This document shows, piece by piece, positions 28,667 to 37,980 of a DNA stretch of 64,000 nucleotides. The position numbers and the translations under genes are program-made. Below the pieces are notes generated by a model, which did not search any database, was not told the origin of the DNA, and saw nothing but the letters and a program-made list of their open reading frames with translations. The stretch is from DATLWN01 sp963764315 (GTDB lineage: Bacteria; Pseudomonadota; Zetaproteobacteria; Mariprofundales; Mariprofundaceae): NCBI GenBank assembly GCA_963764315.1, contig CAVXSB010000001.1:8981-72980 (forward strand), read 5' to 3'. Position 1 is the first letter of the stretch; every line of letters starts with the position of its first letter.

Positions 28667-30061
28667 CTACAGGTCGATGACGTCGCCCTTTTCGGGCATG
28701 TCGACGCGGGTGTCGTTCCCGATCAGTTCCGCGAAGCTTTCCATGGCCTCTTCGTCACCGTGCACGAGGATGGTGCGCTTGGGCTTCAGGGCACGGTGCC
28801 AGGCGAGCAGTTCGTCGCGGTCGGCGTGCGCCGAGAAGCCGTTGATGGTGTACAGCTTGGCGTTCACCGGAATGTGCTCGCCGAACAGCTTCACCTGCTT
28901 GGCGCCGTCGATGAGGATACGTGCCAGCGTGCCCTTGGCCGCATAGCCGACGAACACGACGCTGGAATCCTGGCGCCACAGGTTGTGCTTCAGATGGTGG
29001 CGCACGCGCCCGCCCGTGCACATGCCGGAGCCGGCGAGGATGACGCCGCCGCCGGCCAGCCGGTTCAGGGCCACGGACTCACCGGTCTCGCGCGTGAAAT
29101 GGGTGCTCGGCAGCGCGAACGGGTCGTGGTGATTGACGAACAGGGCCTTGGCCTCGGCATCGTAGCATTCGGGATGGTTGCGGAAGATCACCGTGGCGGA
29201 GATCGCCATCGGCGAATCGAGGAACACCGGCAGCCCTTTCGGCAGGCGCCCGGACTCTATGCCCTCGCGCAGGAAGTACAGGATTTCCTGGGCGCGCTCC
29301 AGGGCGAAGGTCGGGATGATGACGTTGCCGCCGCGCCCCATGGTGTCGGTGATGGCGTCATAAAGCTCCTCGACCGACGGCACGGGCGCCTTGTGCAGGC
29401 GGTCGCCGTAGGTGGTTTCCATGACCACGGCATCGGCGGCCGGCGGGATCTGCGGGTCGCGCAGGATGGGGTGGCCGTTGCTGCCGAGATCGCCGGAGAA
29501 GATCACCGAGCGCGCATGTTCGCCGCTCTGCTCGATGCGGATGGAGGCCGAACCGAGGATATGGCCGGCATCATAAAAGGTGGCGGTGAGATTCGGCCCC
29601 AGTTCGATGGGCTGGTCGTAGCTCGCTGTGCGCCCGAAGTGGCCCATGGCATTCAGGGCTTCGAGGGTGGTGTAGAGCGGCTCGTGCGGGGTATTGCCGT
29701 GGCGATGGGCGTGACGGGCATGGCGCTCGGCCTCCTCTTCCTGCAGATGGGCGGAGTCGAGCAGCACCACGCGCGCCAGCTCGTGGGTGGCCGCGGTGGC
29801 GATGATCTCGCCGCGGAATCCGCGGTTGACCAACAGCGGGATGCGCCCGCAATGATCGAGGTGGGCATGGGTGAGCAGCAGGGTGTCGATGGAGGCGGGG
29901 TCGAAGCCGAAATCCTCGGCGTTCTCCTCGTCCAGCTCGCGGCCGCCCTGGTACAGACCGCAGTCGACGAGGATGCGCTTGCCCGCGGCCTCGAGCATGT
30001 GGCAGGAGCCGGTGACGCCGCGGTCGGCGCCGTGGAAGGATAATTTCATGGTTTCAGACAT
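28667..30061 (-). CDS. MBL-fold beta-CASP RNA-processing hydrolase
   Basis: This 464-residue protein belongs to the metallo-beta-lactamase/beta-CASP group with a C-terminal RNA-specificity region. The metal site is THAHLDHCGRIP, with further ligands in FSGDLG and in GFSAHADRDELL. The beta-CASP part begins near residue 230. It is likely a cytoplasmic endo- or exonuclease like the archaeal/bacterial CPSF73-type proteins. It is followed by ybjQ and preceded by a small HhH protein gene, which may form a nucleic-acid-handling set. Confidence 0.9.
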   Translation of the reverse strand: MSETMKLSFHGADRGVTGSCHMLEAAGKRILVDCGLYQGGRELDEENAEDFGFDPASIDTLLLTHAHLDHCGRIPLLVNRGFRGEIIATAATHELARVVLLDSAHLQEEEAERHARHAHRHGNTPHEPLYTTLEALNAMGHFGRTASYDQPIELGPNLTATFYDAGHILGSASIRIEQSGEHARSVIFSGDLGSNGHPILRDPQIPPAADAVVMETTYGDRLHKAPVPSVEELYDAITDTMGRGGNVIIPTFALERAQEILYFLREGIESGRLPKGLPVFLDSPMAISATVIFRNHPECYDAEAKALFVNHHDPFALPSTHFTRETGESVALNRLAGGGVILAGSGMCTGGRVRHHLKHNLWRQDSSVVFVGYAAKGTLARILIDGAKQVKLFGEHIPVNAKLYTINGFSAHADRDELLAWHRALKPKRTILVHGDEEAMESFAELIGNDTRVDMPEKGDVIDL

Positions 30062-30076
30062 GGGGAAGATCGGGGC

Positions 30077-30364
<288 letters not shown>

Positions 30365-30504
30365 GCCTTTCCCTCCACTGGGCAAATGCCCATTTCCCCG
30401 ATAGGGGCGGATAGTAAACACCCTCGGAAAAAAAATGACAAGTGACGCAGGGGGCTAGGCTTTGGGGTGCCGGCGCCGCTCAGGCGTTGCGGCGCCTGCG
30501 TTTG

Positions 30505-31599
30505 TTAGACGTTGAAACGGAAGTGCATGACGTCGCCGTCCTTGACGACGTAGTCCTTGCCCTCCAGGCGCATCTTGCCGGCCTCCTTGGCCTTGGCCTC
30601 GCCGCCGCAGGCGACGAAATCATCGAAGGCGATGGTCTCGGCACGGATGAAGCCCTTCTCGAAATCGGTATGGATGACGGCTGCCGCCTTCGGTGCCGTG
30701 TCGCCGCGGTGGATGGTCCAGGCCCGCACCTCTTTGACGCCGGCGGTGAAGTAGGTGATCAGGTCCAGCAGCGTGTAGGCCTCGCGGATCACCGTGTTCA
30801 GCCCCGGCTCGGCCAGGCCCAGGTCGGCGAGGAATTCCTTCTTCGACTCGGCATCCATCTCGGCCAGTTCGGATTCGATCTGTGCCGAAACGACGGCGAC
30901 GCGCGCGCCCTCGCCGGCGGCATGTCCGCGTACCTTGTCGACCAGCGCGTTGCCGTCGGGCAGGGCGCTGTCGTCGACGTTGGCGATGTAGAGCACCGGT
31001 TTCGCCGTCAACAGGCAGAGTTCTTTCAGCTGCTCCAGCCTATCCCCGGCAAGCCCCTGGCGGCGGACGGTGGTGCCGTCCTCCAGGCCTTTCAGCACCT
31101 GGTTCAGGAGCGCGAGCTGTACCTTGGCATCCTTGTCCCCGGCGCGGGCGATCTTCTCGACACGGGCGATGCCTTTCTGCACCGTATCCAGGTCCTTCAG
31201 CATCAGCTCGGTGTCGATCGTTTCGATGTCGGACAGCGGATCGACCTGGCCGGCCACATGCACGACATTATCGTCGCCGAAGCAGCGCACCACGTGGGCG
31301 ATGGCGGCGCATTCGCGGATATTGGCCAGGAACTGGTTGCCCAGGCCCTCGCCCGAGGCGGCACCGGCGACCAGGCCTGCGATGTCGACGAATTCGACGA
31401 CGGCGTGCTGGATGGCCTGCGGCTTGACGATGGCGGCCAGGGCGTCGATGCGCGCATCGGGGACCGGCACGATGCCGACGTTCGGATCGATGGTGCAGAA
31501 GGGGTAGTTCGCCGCCTCGGCGCCGCCGCCGGCCAGGGCGTTGAACAGCGTGGATTTGCCGACATTGGGGAGTCCGACGATACCGATGCTCAGTGCCAT
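30505..31599 (-). CDS. ychF: Redox-regulated ATPase YchF
   Basis: YchF is an OBG-family P-loop protein that prefers ATP and binds ribosomes. The 364-residue protein has the P-loop GLPNVGKSTLFN, the switch motif DIAGLVAGA, and a C-terminal TGS domain ending in VMHFRFNV. Its position next to pth is conserved across gammaproteobacteria. Confidence 0.96.
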   Translation of the reverse strand: MALSIGIVGLPNVGKSTLFNALAGGGAEAANYPFCTIDPNVGIVPVPDARIDALAAIVKPQAIQHAVVEFVDIAGLVAGAASGEGLGNQFLANIRECAAIAHVVRCFGDDNVVHVAGQVDPLSDIETIDTELMLKDLDTVQKGIARVEKIARAGDKDAKVQLALLNQVLKGLEDGTTVRRQGLAGDRLEQLKELCLLTAKPVLYIANVDDSALPDGNALVDKVRGHAAGEGARVAVVSAQIESELAEMDAESKKEFLADLGLAEPGLNTVIREAYTLLDLITYFTAGVKEVRAWTIHRGDTAPKAAAVIHTDFEKGFIRAETIAFDDFVACGGEAKAKEAGKMRLEGKDYVVKDGDVMHFRFNV

Positions 31600-31630
31600 A
31601 TCATGTCTCCCAGTGATTTACTTGCCGTCC

Positions 31631-32212
31631 TCACGGCTTCGGCTCCAGGGCCAGGTGGATGCGGTTGGCGGCGCGCGCCAGGTCCCCCGCCAGGATTGTG
31701 GGCAGCTCGGGGAGGATGGCCGCGATGGCCGCCTGCTCGTGCTGCCTGTCCTCGGATGCGGCCCGGCCCAGCACCCAGGGCGTCACCTCGCCGCCGGCCG
31801 GAGGTCGGCCGATGCCGATCTTGATGCGCACATAGGCATCGCTGCCCAGATGCTGGTGCAGGGAGCGCAGGCCGTTGTGGCCGCCGTGGCCGCCGCCGTG
31901 CCGGAGACGCGTCTTGCCGGCCGGCAGGTCCATGTCGTCGTAGACGACGAACACGTCCTCGACCGGCACCTTGTAGTAATGGGCAAGCGGGGCAACCGCC
32001 TCGCCGCTGTTGTTCATGAAGGTTTGCGGCTTGACCAGCAGGATGCGGTTCCCGCCGAACTCCCAGGTCGCCGTCTCGGCCTTGAAGCGAGGGGCTGCGG
32101 CAAAGCGCAGCCCCTCGGATTCGGCTAGACGGTCGAGCAGGCGAAAGCCGACGTTGTGTCGGGTGTCCCGGTAGGTATCGCCGGGATTGCCCAGTCCCAC
32201 CAGCAGCTGCAT
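31631..32212 (-). CDS. pth: Peptidyl-tRNA hydrolase
   Basis: Pth recycles peptidyl-tRNA that drops off the ribosome. The 193-residue protein has the signature GLGNPGDTYRDTRHNVGF with the catalytic His, and FMNNSGEAVAPLAHYY. It lies between rplY and ychF with short gaps, as is usual. Confidence 0.96.
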   Translation of the reverse strand: MQLLVGLGNPGDTYRDTRHNVGFRLLDRLAESEGLRFAAAPRFKAETATWEFGGNRILLVKPQTFMNNSGEAVAPLAHYYKVPVEDVFVVYDDMDLPAGKTRLRHGGGHGGHNGLRSLHQHLGSDAYVRIKIGIGRPPAGGEVTPWVLGRAASEDRQHEQAAIAAILPELPTILAGDLARAANRIHLALEPKP

Positions 32213-32233
32213 GGCAAAGAGAGCCGCGGCGGC

Positions 32234-32860
32234 TTATTCGCCGGCGGCTTCCCCTTCTGCCGCTTCCTCGGCTGCCGGGGTGGCCTCGACCTCGACGCGC
32301 GGTGCGGCGATGGTGACGATGGCGAAGTCGTCGTCGTGCGGCGCCTCCACGCCCTTGGGAAGCTTGAGCTCATTGACGTGGATGGAATCGCCGACCTGCA
32401 GCTTGCTGCAGTCGATGTCGATGTGATCGGGGATCGCATCGGCACGGCAGTGTACGCTGAGCGAGTGGCGGGTGATCTCCAGAATGCCGCCGGCGACGAC
32501 GCCCGGGCACTTCTCGTGGTTGATCGGGTGCACCGGCACTTCCATGTCCACGATGGACTCGGAGGAGACACGGAAGAAATCGATATGGGTGGCGGTATCC
32601 TTCAGCGGATCGTACTGCACATCCTTGAGCAGGGCCTCGTTCTTGCCGCGCGCGCCCTTGACGTTGATGGCGATGATGGCGGTGTGGAAGTGCTCCTGGT
32701 CCAGCAGTTTGGACAGCGTCAGGGCATCCATGACGATCGGCAGCTCGGGCTTGCCGCCGCCGTAGATGACGCCCGGGATCTTGCCGGCGCGGCGCAGGCG
32801 GCGGGTATCGGCGCGGCCGGTCTTCTCGCGCAGTTCGGCTTCGATGGTGTAATCGGACAT
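32234..32860 (-). CDS. rplY: 50S ribosomal protein L25 (long, CTC type)
   Basis: L25 binds 5S rRNA. This 208-residue form has the N-terminal L25 domain (about 1-90, LREKTGRADTRRLRRAGKIP) and a C-terminal beta domain, as in general-stress protein CTC. The tail is alanine/glutamate-rich. An AGGAGG site stands just upstream of the start. It sits between prs and pth, the standard order. Confidence 0.95.
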   Translation of the reverse strand: MSDYTIEAELREKTGRADTRRLRRAGKIPGVIYGGGKPELPIVMDALTLSKLLDQEHFHTAIIAINVKGARGKNEALLKDVQYDPLKDTATHIDFFRVSSESIVDMEVPVHPINHEKCPGVVAGGILEITRHSLSVHCRADAIPDHIDIDCSKLQVGDSIHVNELKLPKGVEAPHDDDFAIVTIAAPRVEVEATPAAEEAAEGEAAGE

Positions 32861-32968
32861 TGTGTTCCTCCTATGGATGATGCGCCGTCGGGTCGACCCG
32901 TGACGGCGGTGCCGGGGCTTAACCCCGCCCGCAGCAGGGCTGCTGCAGGCGCGGCAGTCTAGGGATTT

Positions 32969-33916
32969 TTATTCGCTGTACAAGCTGGAGATCGAACGCG
33001 CATCGTAGATGCGGGCGATGGCCTCGGCCATCAGCGGCCCCACGGAAAGCACACGCACCTTGCCGGTGTCCAGGATGCGCTGCGGCTGCAGGATGGTGTC
33101 GGTGACGACGAGTTCGTGCAGCGGCGATGCGCGCAGGCGATCGGCGGCGGGGCCCGAGAGCACGCCGTGCGTGACATAGGCCGACACCTTGGTGGCGCCG
33201 CGCTCGCACAGGGCCTGGACCGCATTGCACAGGGTGCCGGCGGTGTCGGTCATGTCGTCGACGAGGATGCAGTGCTTGCCCTCGATGTCGCCGATGATGT
33301 TCATGACCTCGGCCACGTTCGGGGCCGGCCGGCGCTTGTCGACGATGGCCATGTCCACGTGCAGGTTCTTGGCCAGGGCGCGGGCGCGCACCACACCACC
33401 GACGTCCGGGGAGACGATGACCACGTCGTCCAATGCATGCTGGCGGATATCGTTGAGGATGATCGGGGCGGCATAGATATTGTCGACGGGGATGTTGAAG
33501 AAACCCTGGATCTGCCCGGAATGCAGGTCCATGGTCAGCACACGCGTGGCGCCGGCGGTGGTCAGCATGTCGGCGACGAGCTTGGCGGAGATCGGCGTGC
33601 GGCCGGCGCTCTTGCGATCCTGGCGGGCATAGCCGAAATAGGGGATGACGGCGCAGATCTGGCGGGCGGAGGCGCGCTTGGCGGCGTCGATGGAGATCAA
33701 CAGCTCCATCAGATTGTCATTGGCCGGTGCCGAGGTGCTCTGGATAACGAAGACGTCCTGGCCGCGGATGGTCTCCTGGAACTGCATGAAGATCTCGCCG
33801 TCGGAGAAACGCTGGATGTAGATCTCGCCCTGGGGCAGGCCGATATTCTCGCAGATCGATGTGGCCAGCGGCGGGTTCGATGTGCCTGCGAAAAGGCGAA
33901 GGCGTTTGCTGTTCAT
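32969..33916 (-). CDS. prs: Ribose-phosphate pyrophosphokinase
   Basis: Prs makes PRPP from ribose 5-phosphate and ATP. From ATG 33916 the protein has 315 residues, with the flexible catalytic loop, VVSPDVGGVVRARALA, the DKRRPAPN motif and the PRPP-binding LVDDMTDTAGT. The frame is open further upstream through the tRNA region, but MNSKRLRLFAGTSN is the family's start. The gene lies directly downstream of tRNA-Gln. Confidence 0.97.
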   Translation of the reverse strand: MNSKRLRLFAGTSNPPLATSICENIGLPQGEIYIQRFSDGEIFMQFQETIRGQDVFVIQSTSAPANDNLMELLISIDAAKRASARQICAVIPYFGYARQDRKSAGRTPISAKLVADMLTTAGATRVLTMDLHSGQIQGFFNIPVDNIYAAPIILNDIRQHALDDVVIVSPDVGGVVRARALAKNLHVDMAIVDKRRPAPNVAEVMNIIGDIEGKHCILVDDMTDTAGTLCNAVQALCERGATKVSAYVTHGVLSGPAADRLRASPLHELVVTDTILQPQRILDTGKVRVLSVGPLMAEAIARIYDARSISSLYSE

Positions 33917-34032
33917 GGATCGAGCGGCTCCTGTGGCGGTATCGGACCAAGCATAGTCAAAACTGGCAGGGGCGGCAGGGTTCTCATTCTGCCTTCCCGT
34001 GCTTCGCCGAAGCCTCGCTCCGGCAGCATGTT

Positions 34033-34107
34033 TGGCTGGGGCGGCAGGATTCGAACCTACGCATGACGGGATCAAAACCCGTTGCCTTACCGCTTGGCTA
34101 CGCCCCA
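34033..34107 (-). tRNA. tRNA-Gln (anticodon UUG)
   Basis: On the minus strand a full cloverleaf can be drawn: acceptor TGGGGCG pairs with CGCCCCA, the D-arm is GCC...GGC, the anticodon stem ACGGG/CCCGT encloses TTTTGAT with anticodon TTG, and the T-loop is TTCGAAT. CCA is encoded (34033-34035). The first 21 bases of the tRNA are also the last six codons and stop of ispE. The position between ispE and prs is conserved in gammaproteobacteria. Confidence 0.97.
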
Positions 34108-34968
34108 ATCTGCATCCCTGAGGGGATGAACGCGTTGCATGCTTCCTGCATGCGTCCAGGCGGCCAATCCGCGAGAGGCCAGGAAATCGGCCAGGTCCCG
34201 GCCTTCCTCCGGGCTGCCTACCAGCGCCACGCAGCTGCTGCCGCTGCCGCTCATCCAGGCCGTGGGTGCCCGCTCGCGCATGGCTGAAAGCAGTCGGGAA
34301 AGTCTCGGGGACATGCCGATCGCCACTGCTTCCAGGTCGTTCTCGCCGATGACGATTGCCCGTCCCGAACGGGCTGCGATGGTATCGGCATGGGGGGGCT
34401 TGTGCAACGCATCGAAGCGCCGGAACACCTCGGCGGTGGAGAGCCCCTCGCCAGGGTGGGCGAGCACGACGGTGGCGTCGGGAAGGGGCTGGGGATAGGG
34501 GCTCAGGTGTTCGCCAACACCCCGGGCCAGACTGGCCTCTCCGAACAGGAAGCAGGGGATGTCGGCACCGAGCGGCACGGCGAGCCGGATCAGTTCATCG
34601 ACGTCCATGTTCAGGCCCCAGAGCCGGTTGGCCACCCACAGGGCGGTGGCGGCATCCGACGAGCCGCCGCCCAGGCCTCCCTGCTCGGGCAGGCGTTTGT
34701 CGATATGTACCCTCAGGCCGGTCTTGATCCCCCGGCTTTCGGCGAGTGCGGCCAGGGCCCGGTGCACGAGGTTGGCCGGCCCGTTCAGGTGCGGCCGGGA
34801 GCAGCTGACCTCGATCGATGCGGCCGAGCCGATGTGCAGGGTATCGGCGATGTCGACATAGGCGAAGCTGGTGTCCAGCGCATGCCTGCCGTCCGGCAGG
34901 ATGCCGTCGACGTGCAGGTGCAGGTTGATCTTGGCCGGGGCGGGGAAGGCCGGCATGTATGCGCTCAT
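34087..34968 (-). CDS. ispE: 4-diphosphocytidyl-2-C-methyl-D-erythritol kinase
   Basis: IspE is the GHMP kinase of the MEP isoprenoid pathway. The 293-residue protein starts MSAYMPAFPAPAKINLHLHV and has the ATP loop LPEQGGLGGGSSDAATAL and the C-terminal WMSGSGSSCVAL. Its start overlaps the lolB stop as ATGA. Its last residues, WGVAKR, and its stop codon are encoded by the 5' end of tRNA-Gln on the same strand. Confidence 0.96.
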   Translation of the reverse strand: MSAYMPAFPAPAKINLHLHVDGILPDGRHALDTSFAYVDIADTLHIGSAASIEVSCSRPHLNGPANLVHRALAALAESRGIKTGLRVHIDKRLPEQGGLGGGSSDAATALWVANRLWGLNMDVDELIRLAVPLGADIPCFLFGEASLARGVGEHLSPYPQPLPDATVVLAHPGEGLSTAEVFRRFDALHKPPHADTIAARSGRAIVIGENDLEAVAIGMSPRLSRLLSAMRERAPTAWMSGSGSSCVALVGSPEEGRDLADFLASRGLAAWTHAGSMQRVHPLRDADWGVAKR

Positions 34969-35522
34969 CGGCCGTCGATCAGCAGTATGGCGCGGCTACC
35001 GCGTTTCATATCCGTCAGTGTCAGGCGCCGGGCCCTGGCATTCCAGTCGATGCGGATCAGATGGCCATGGCTGTGCGTCTGCCAGCGGTTCGGACCGGCG
35101 GGGCTGAACTGGGGCGGCATATGCCCGAGCAGGATGGCTGCCAGTTGTGACGGGGGGACGACGATGCCGTGGGCGGCCAGTTCCGTCTCGCTGACGGGCC
35201 GGTCGGGTTGCGCGGGATCCTGGTTGTCGCTCAGGCGCAGATTCTGGCCATGCCAGGTCAGCACCAGCACCCGCCCGGAAGCGGCATGGGTCAGCCTCAG
35301 CCAGCCGTCGCTTGGGGTGGCCGCCCGCCAGTCCACCGCGACCTGCCAGCGCCGCGTCGGCTCGATGACGATGAGCCGGCCGGAGAAGGCCGGGTAGGGG
35401 CCGATGCTTGATGCCGGCGTGGCCACCGGCGGGCGCATGGCGCAAGCGCCCAGCCAGGCCAGCATGGCCAGGCACATCAATAGGCGCAGGCGCCTCGGCA
35501 TCAGCACCGTGGGCAGCGCCAA
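34965..35522 (-). CDS. lolB: Outer-membrane lipoprotein insertion protein LolB
   Basis: LolB receives lipoproteins from LolA and inserts them in the outer membrane. This 185-residue protein has a signal peptide with lipobox LGAC (MPRRLRLLMCLAML may be the true start, 21 bases in) and a beta-rich domain containing FSGRLIVIEPTRRWQVAVDW. Sequence conservation is low, but position beside ispE supports the call strongly. Confidence 0.88.
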   Translation of the reverse strand: MALPTVLMPRRLRLLMCLAMLAWLGACAMRPPVATPASSIGPYPAFSGRLIVIEPTRRWQVAVDWRAATPSDGWLRLTHAASGRVLVLTWHGQNLRLSDNQDPAQPDRPVSETELAAHGIVVPPSQLAAILLGHMPPQFSPAGPNRWQTHSHGHLIRIDWNARARRLTLTDMKRGSRAILLIDGR

Positions 35523-35526
35523 GGGC

Positions 35527-37245
35527 TCAGATGCCTTCCTTGATCTTCTTGCGCAGCAGTTCCGGCTGCGTGTGTTTCAGGCCGATGGCCTTTTTCCACA
35601 TGGCGCGGGCCTTGGCGTGATCCCCGTGCTTCCAGTACATATCGCCGAGATGCTCGTGCATGACGGCATCCTCCTTGATGATGCCGATGGCGCGGGACTG
35701 GACCTTGATGGCCTGCCCGTATTTGCCGAGCTTGAAATACACCCAGGCCAGAGAGTCGAGGTAGTAGCCGTCGTCGGGCTTGATCTTCAGTGCCTTTTTC
35801 ACCAGGCGCTCGGCTTCAATCAGGTGCACGCCGCGCTCAGCCAGCGAATAGCCGAGGAAGTTCAGGGCCTCGGCGTTTTCCGGCTGGGCGCGGAGCAGCG
35901 TGCGCAGGGACTTGTCGAGCGCGTCGTACTGCTTGAAGTGGTCGAAGGCCACGGCGCGGTTGAACAGCAGGCGCGTGGGCACGACGGGCAGCTGCAACGC
36001 CGGCGCCGTTTCATCGAGAAGCAGTCGGTATTCCTGGCGGGCCAGGCGGATCATGGACAGCATCAGGTAGGCCTCTCCATCGTCCGGGTGGGTGGTGAGG
36101 ATGGCCTTGGTACGCTTGATCGCCGCCTTGTCCTTGTGCCGCCGGAACTCGATGTCGGCAATGCGCAGCTGGGCATCCGGGTACAGGGCGTCGTCGGATG
36201 CTTTGATGGTCAGGTACTGCTGCAGTGCCTGATCGTCGTGCCCCTGGCCCTCCTGCGACAGTCCCAGATAGTAATGCGCCTGGCTGTCCGGCCGCTTGTC
36301 CAGGGCGGCCTGGAACTGCGTGGTGGCGTCGGCGTAATCGCCCTGCTGGAAATACAGCAGTCCGAGCGCGATCAGTACGTCCGGCTCCCCTCCCGTCTGC
36401 TGGCTGATCTGCGTATAGATGGCGATGGCTTCCTTGACGCGGCCCTGGCGCACCAGCAGCCGGCCCAGCATATTGCCGACCTGCGTATCGTCCGCATGGT
36501 CCTGCAGGTAGTCCCGCAGCAAGGCCTCGGCCCTGGCCGGCTGGTGCCGCTGGATGGCAATGGCGGCAAGCATCAGCACCGGGGTATTGTCGTCCGGCGC
36601 CAGCCTGCGCATATGCAGCAGGGACTGGCGCGCCTTGGCGATATCGCCTTGATGCACGTAGATCTGTGCCTGGAGCAGGCGCAGTTCCGGGCTGTCCGCG
36701 CGCTTGATGCCATCCTTGATGGTGGCCAGCGCCTCGTCGAGGCGTCCGGATCCGGCCAGCCATTGCACGAGGACCTGGCGGGCGGAGCTCAGGTCGGGGC
36801 GGGCGGCGACGATCTTGGTCAGCGCATCGATGGCCTGGTCGACCTTGCCGCTGCCGAACAGGGCACGCACATGGAGCATGTCCAGACGATCGCGTTGATC
36901 GGCGCTGAGGCCCGGAATCTTGCGGGTGGCGTCGATCTGCTGCATCGCCAGAGCGGGCCGGTTCAGATGTATGTACAGCGCGGCAAGCTCCATGCGCGGT
37001 TCGATGGCGGTGGGGTCCTTGGCGACCAGGACGGACAGGAAACGCGCCGCCAGTTCCGGTTGATTGTGCTGCCCGGCATCCTGGGCGGCGAGATAGAGGA
37101 AGGCAGGATCCATCTGCTGCAGGGGATGGGACTGAGCCTGGGCCTTGGGCGAGGCGCCGGAATGCTCGGTCGTCTTGGTGGTCGGCATGCTGGCGCAGCC
37201 CGCCAGGGCCAGCACACAGATGCCGCGAATGAGCCAGTTCTTCAT
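35527..37245 (-). CDS. TPR-repeat lipoprotein
   Basis: From ATG 37245 the protein has 572 residues. It begins with a lipoprotein signal (VLALAGCASMP) and then has some 12-14 tetratricopeptide repeats throughout, such as ALNFLGYSLAERG and LDSLAWVYFKLGKYGQAIK near the C-terminus. It is probably an outer-membrane lipoprotein scaffold. Similar TPR proteins lie upstream of lolB in many gammaproteobacteria. The start overlaps the stop of the M67 protease gene (TAATG) with GAGGAG in front, which implies translational coupling. Confidence 0.88.
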   Translation of the reverse strand: MKNWLIRGICVLALAGCASMPTTKTTEHSGASPKAQAQSHPLQQMDPAFLYLAAQDAGQHNQPELAARFLSVLVAKDPTAIEPRMELAALYIHLNRPALAMQQIDATRKIPGLSADQRDRLDMLHVRALFGSGKVDQAIDALTKIVAARPDLSSARQVLVQWLAGSGRLDEALATIKDGIKRADSPELRLLQAQIYVHQGDIAKARQSLLHMRRLAPDDNTPVLMLAAIAIQRHQPARAEALLRDYLQDHADDTQVGNMLGRLLVRQGRVKEAIAIYTQISQQTGGEPDVLIALGLLYFQQGDYADATTQFQAALDKRPDSQAHYYLGLSQEGQGHDDQALQQYLTIKASDDALYPDAQLRIADIEFRRHKDKAAIKRTKAILTTHPDDGEAYLMLSMIRLARQEYRLLLDETAPALQLPVVPTRLLFNRAVAFDHFKQYDALDKSLRTLLRAQPENAEALNFLGYSLAERGVHLIEAERLVKKALKIKPDDGYYLDSLAWVYFKLGKYGQAIKVQSRAIGIIKEDAVMHEHLGDMYWKHGDHAKARAMWKKAIGLKHTQPELLRKKIKEGI

Positions 37246-37733
37246 TATTGCTCCTCGAGAAGGGAGACGGGCTGGAATCGTGCGTCGGGGCCAATGGCCC
37301 ACCAGTTCACCTCGGTGGCCCGTCCCTGTTCCACGCGGATGATGGGGTAGATGAATCCTTCCCAGGCATTGGCCAGATCGGTCGGCGACGGCTTGGCGGG
37401 GCAATCCGGATGGGAATGGAACACGCCGATGATCTCCCTTCCCGAACCGCGCAGTTCCTGATCGATGCGGCGATAGGCGTCCGGATCCAGCTGGAAGCGG
37501 TCGGCGGCGCGCTCGGTGTTGATATTCGCCACCTGCCGGGTCTCCAGCACCTGCCAGCCCTCGGCGCCCAGGCTGCCGATCAGCAGGCCGCAGGCCTCGT
37601 GCGGATAGGTCTGTTCGGCCGCCAGGCGCATCGCCGCAAGCCCGTCCTGGCGATAGGTACAGCGCAGGGATGATGCCGTGGGATTGAGGACCGCCAGGTA
37701 GGCCTGGCTCTGAAAGCGGTCAGGTTCGTGCAT
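37245..37733 (-). CDS. M67 family (JAMM) metallopeptidase
   Basis: This protein of about 162 residues (from ATG 37733) has the JAMM zinc site: an upstream Glu in PHEACGLLIG and the motif HSHPDCPAKPSPTD (HxH-x7-S-xxD). Bacterial members cleave isopeptide-like bonds, for example on sulfur-carrier proteins in cysteine synthesis. cysM lies 1.1 kb upstream on the same strand, but a nuclease-like gene stands between. The start is uncertain because the frame is open far upstream. Confidence 0.8.
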   Translation of the reverse strand: MHEPDRFQSQAYLAVLNPTASSLRCTYRQDGLAAMRLAAEQTYPHEACGLLIGSLGAEGWQVLETRQVANINTERAADRFQLDPDAYRRIDQELRGSGREIIGVFHSHPDCPAKPSPTDLANAWEGFIYPIIRVEQGRATEVNWWAIGPDARFQPVSLLEEQ

Positions 37734-37980
37734 GTGGCTCCCATGATGCAGAGCGCCGGCCCGCAGTTGGTGCAGCGGTGCCGGCGGCGGAATGCATCCG
37801 AGACAGTAAGCGAAGAGCCGCCGCTGTACAATCCGTGCGAGGCTGTATCGCTCTCTCCGGCAGGAACGGCACGAGCCCTGAGCCACAGGGCCCGTACGCG
37901 CCGACAAGGGCCGTGAGGCGATGGCGCAAGCCGCGTCCGGAGAAGGCGAGAACCTTTCTGCCGGACGCGGACCTCCGGCC

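Noticed and set aside
35404..37350. Open frame of 648 codons antisense to the TPR lipoprotein
   Set aside because: It lacks a ribosome-binding site or any domain. The opposite strand has a lipobox, TPR repeats and translational coupling.
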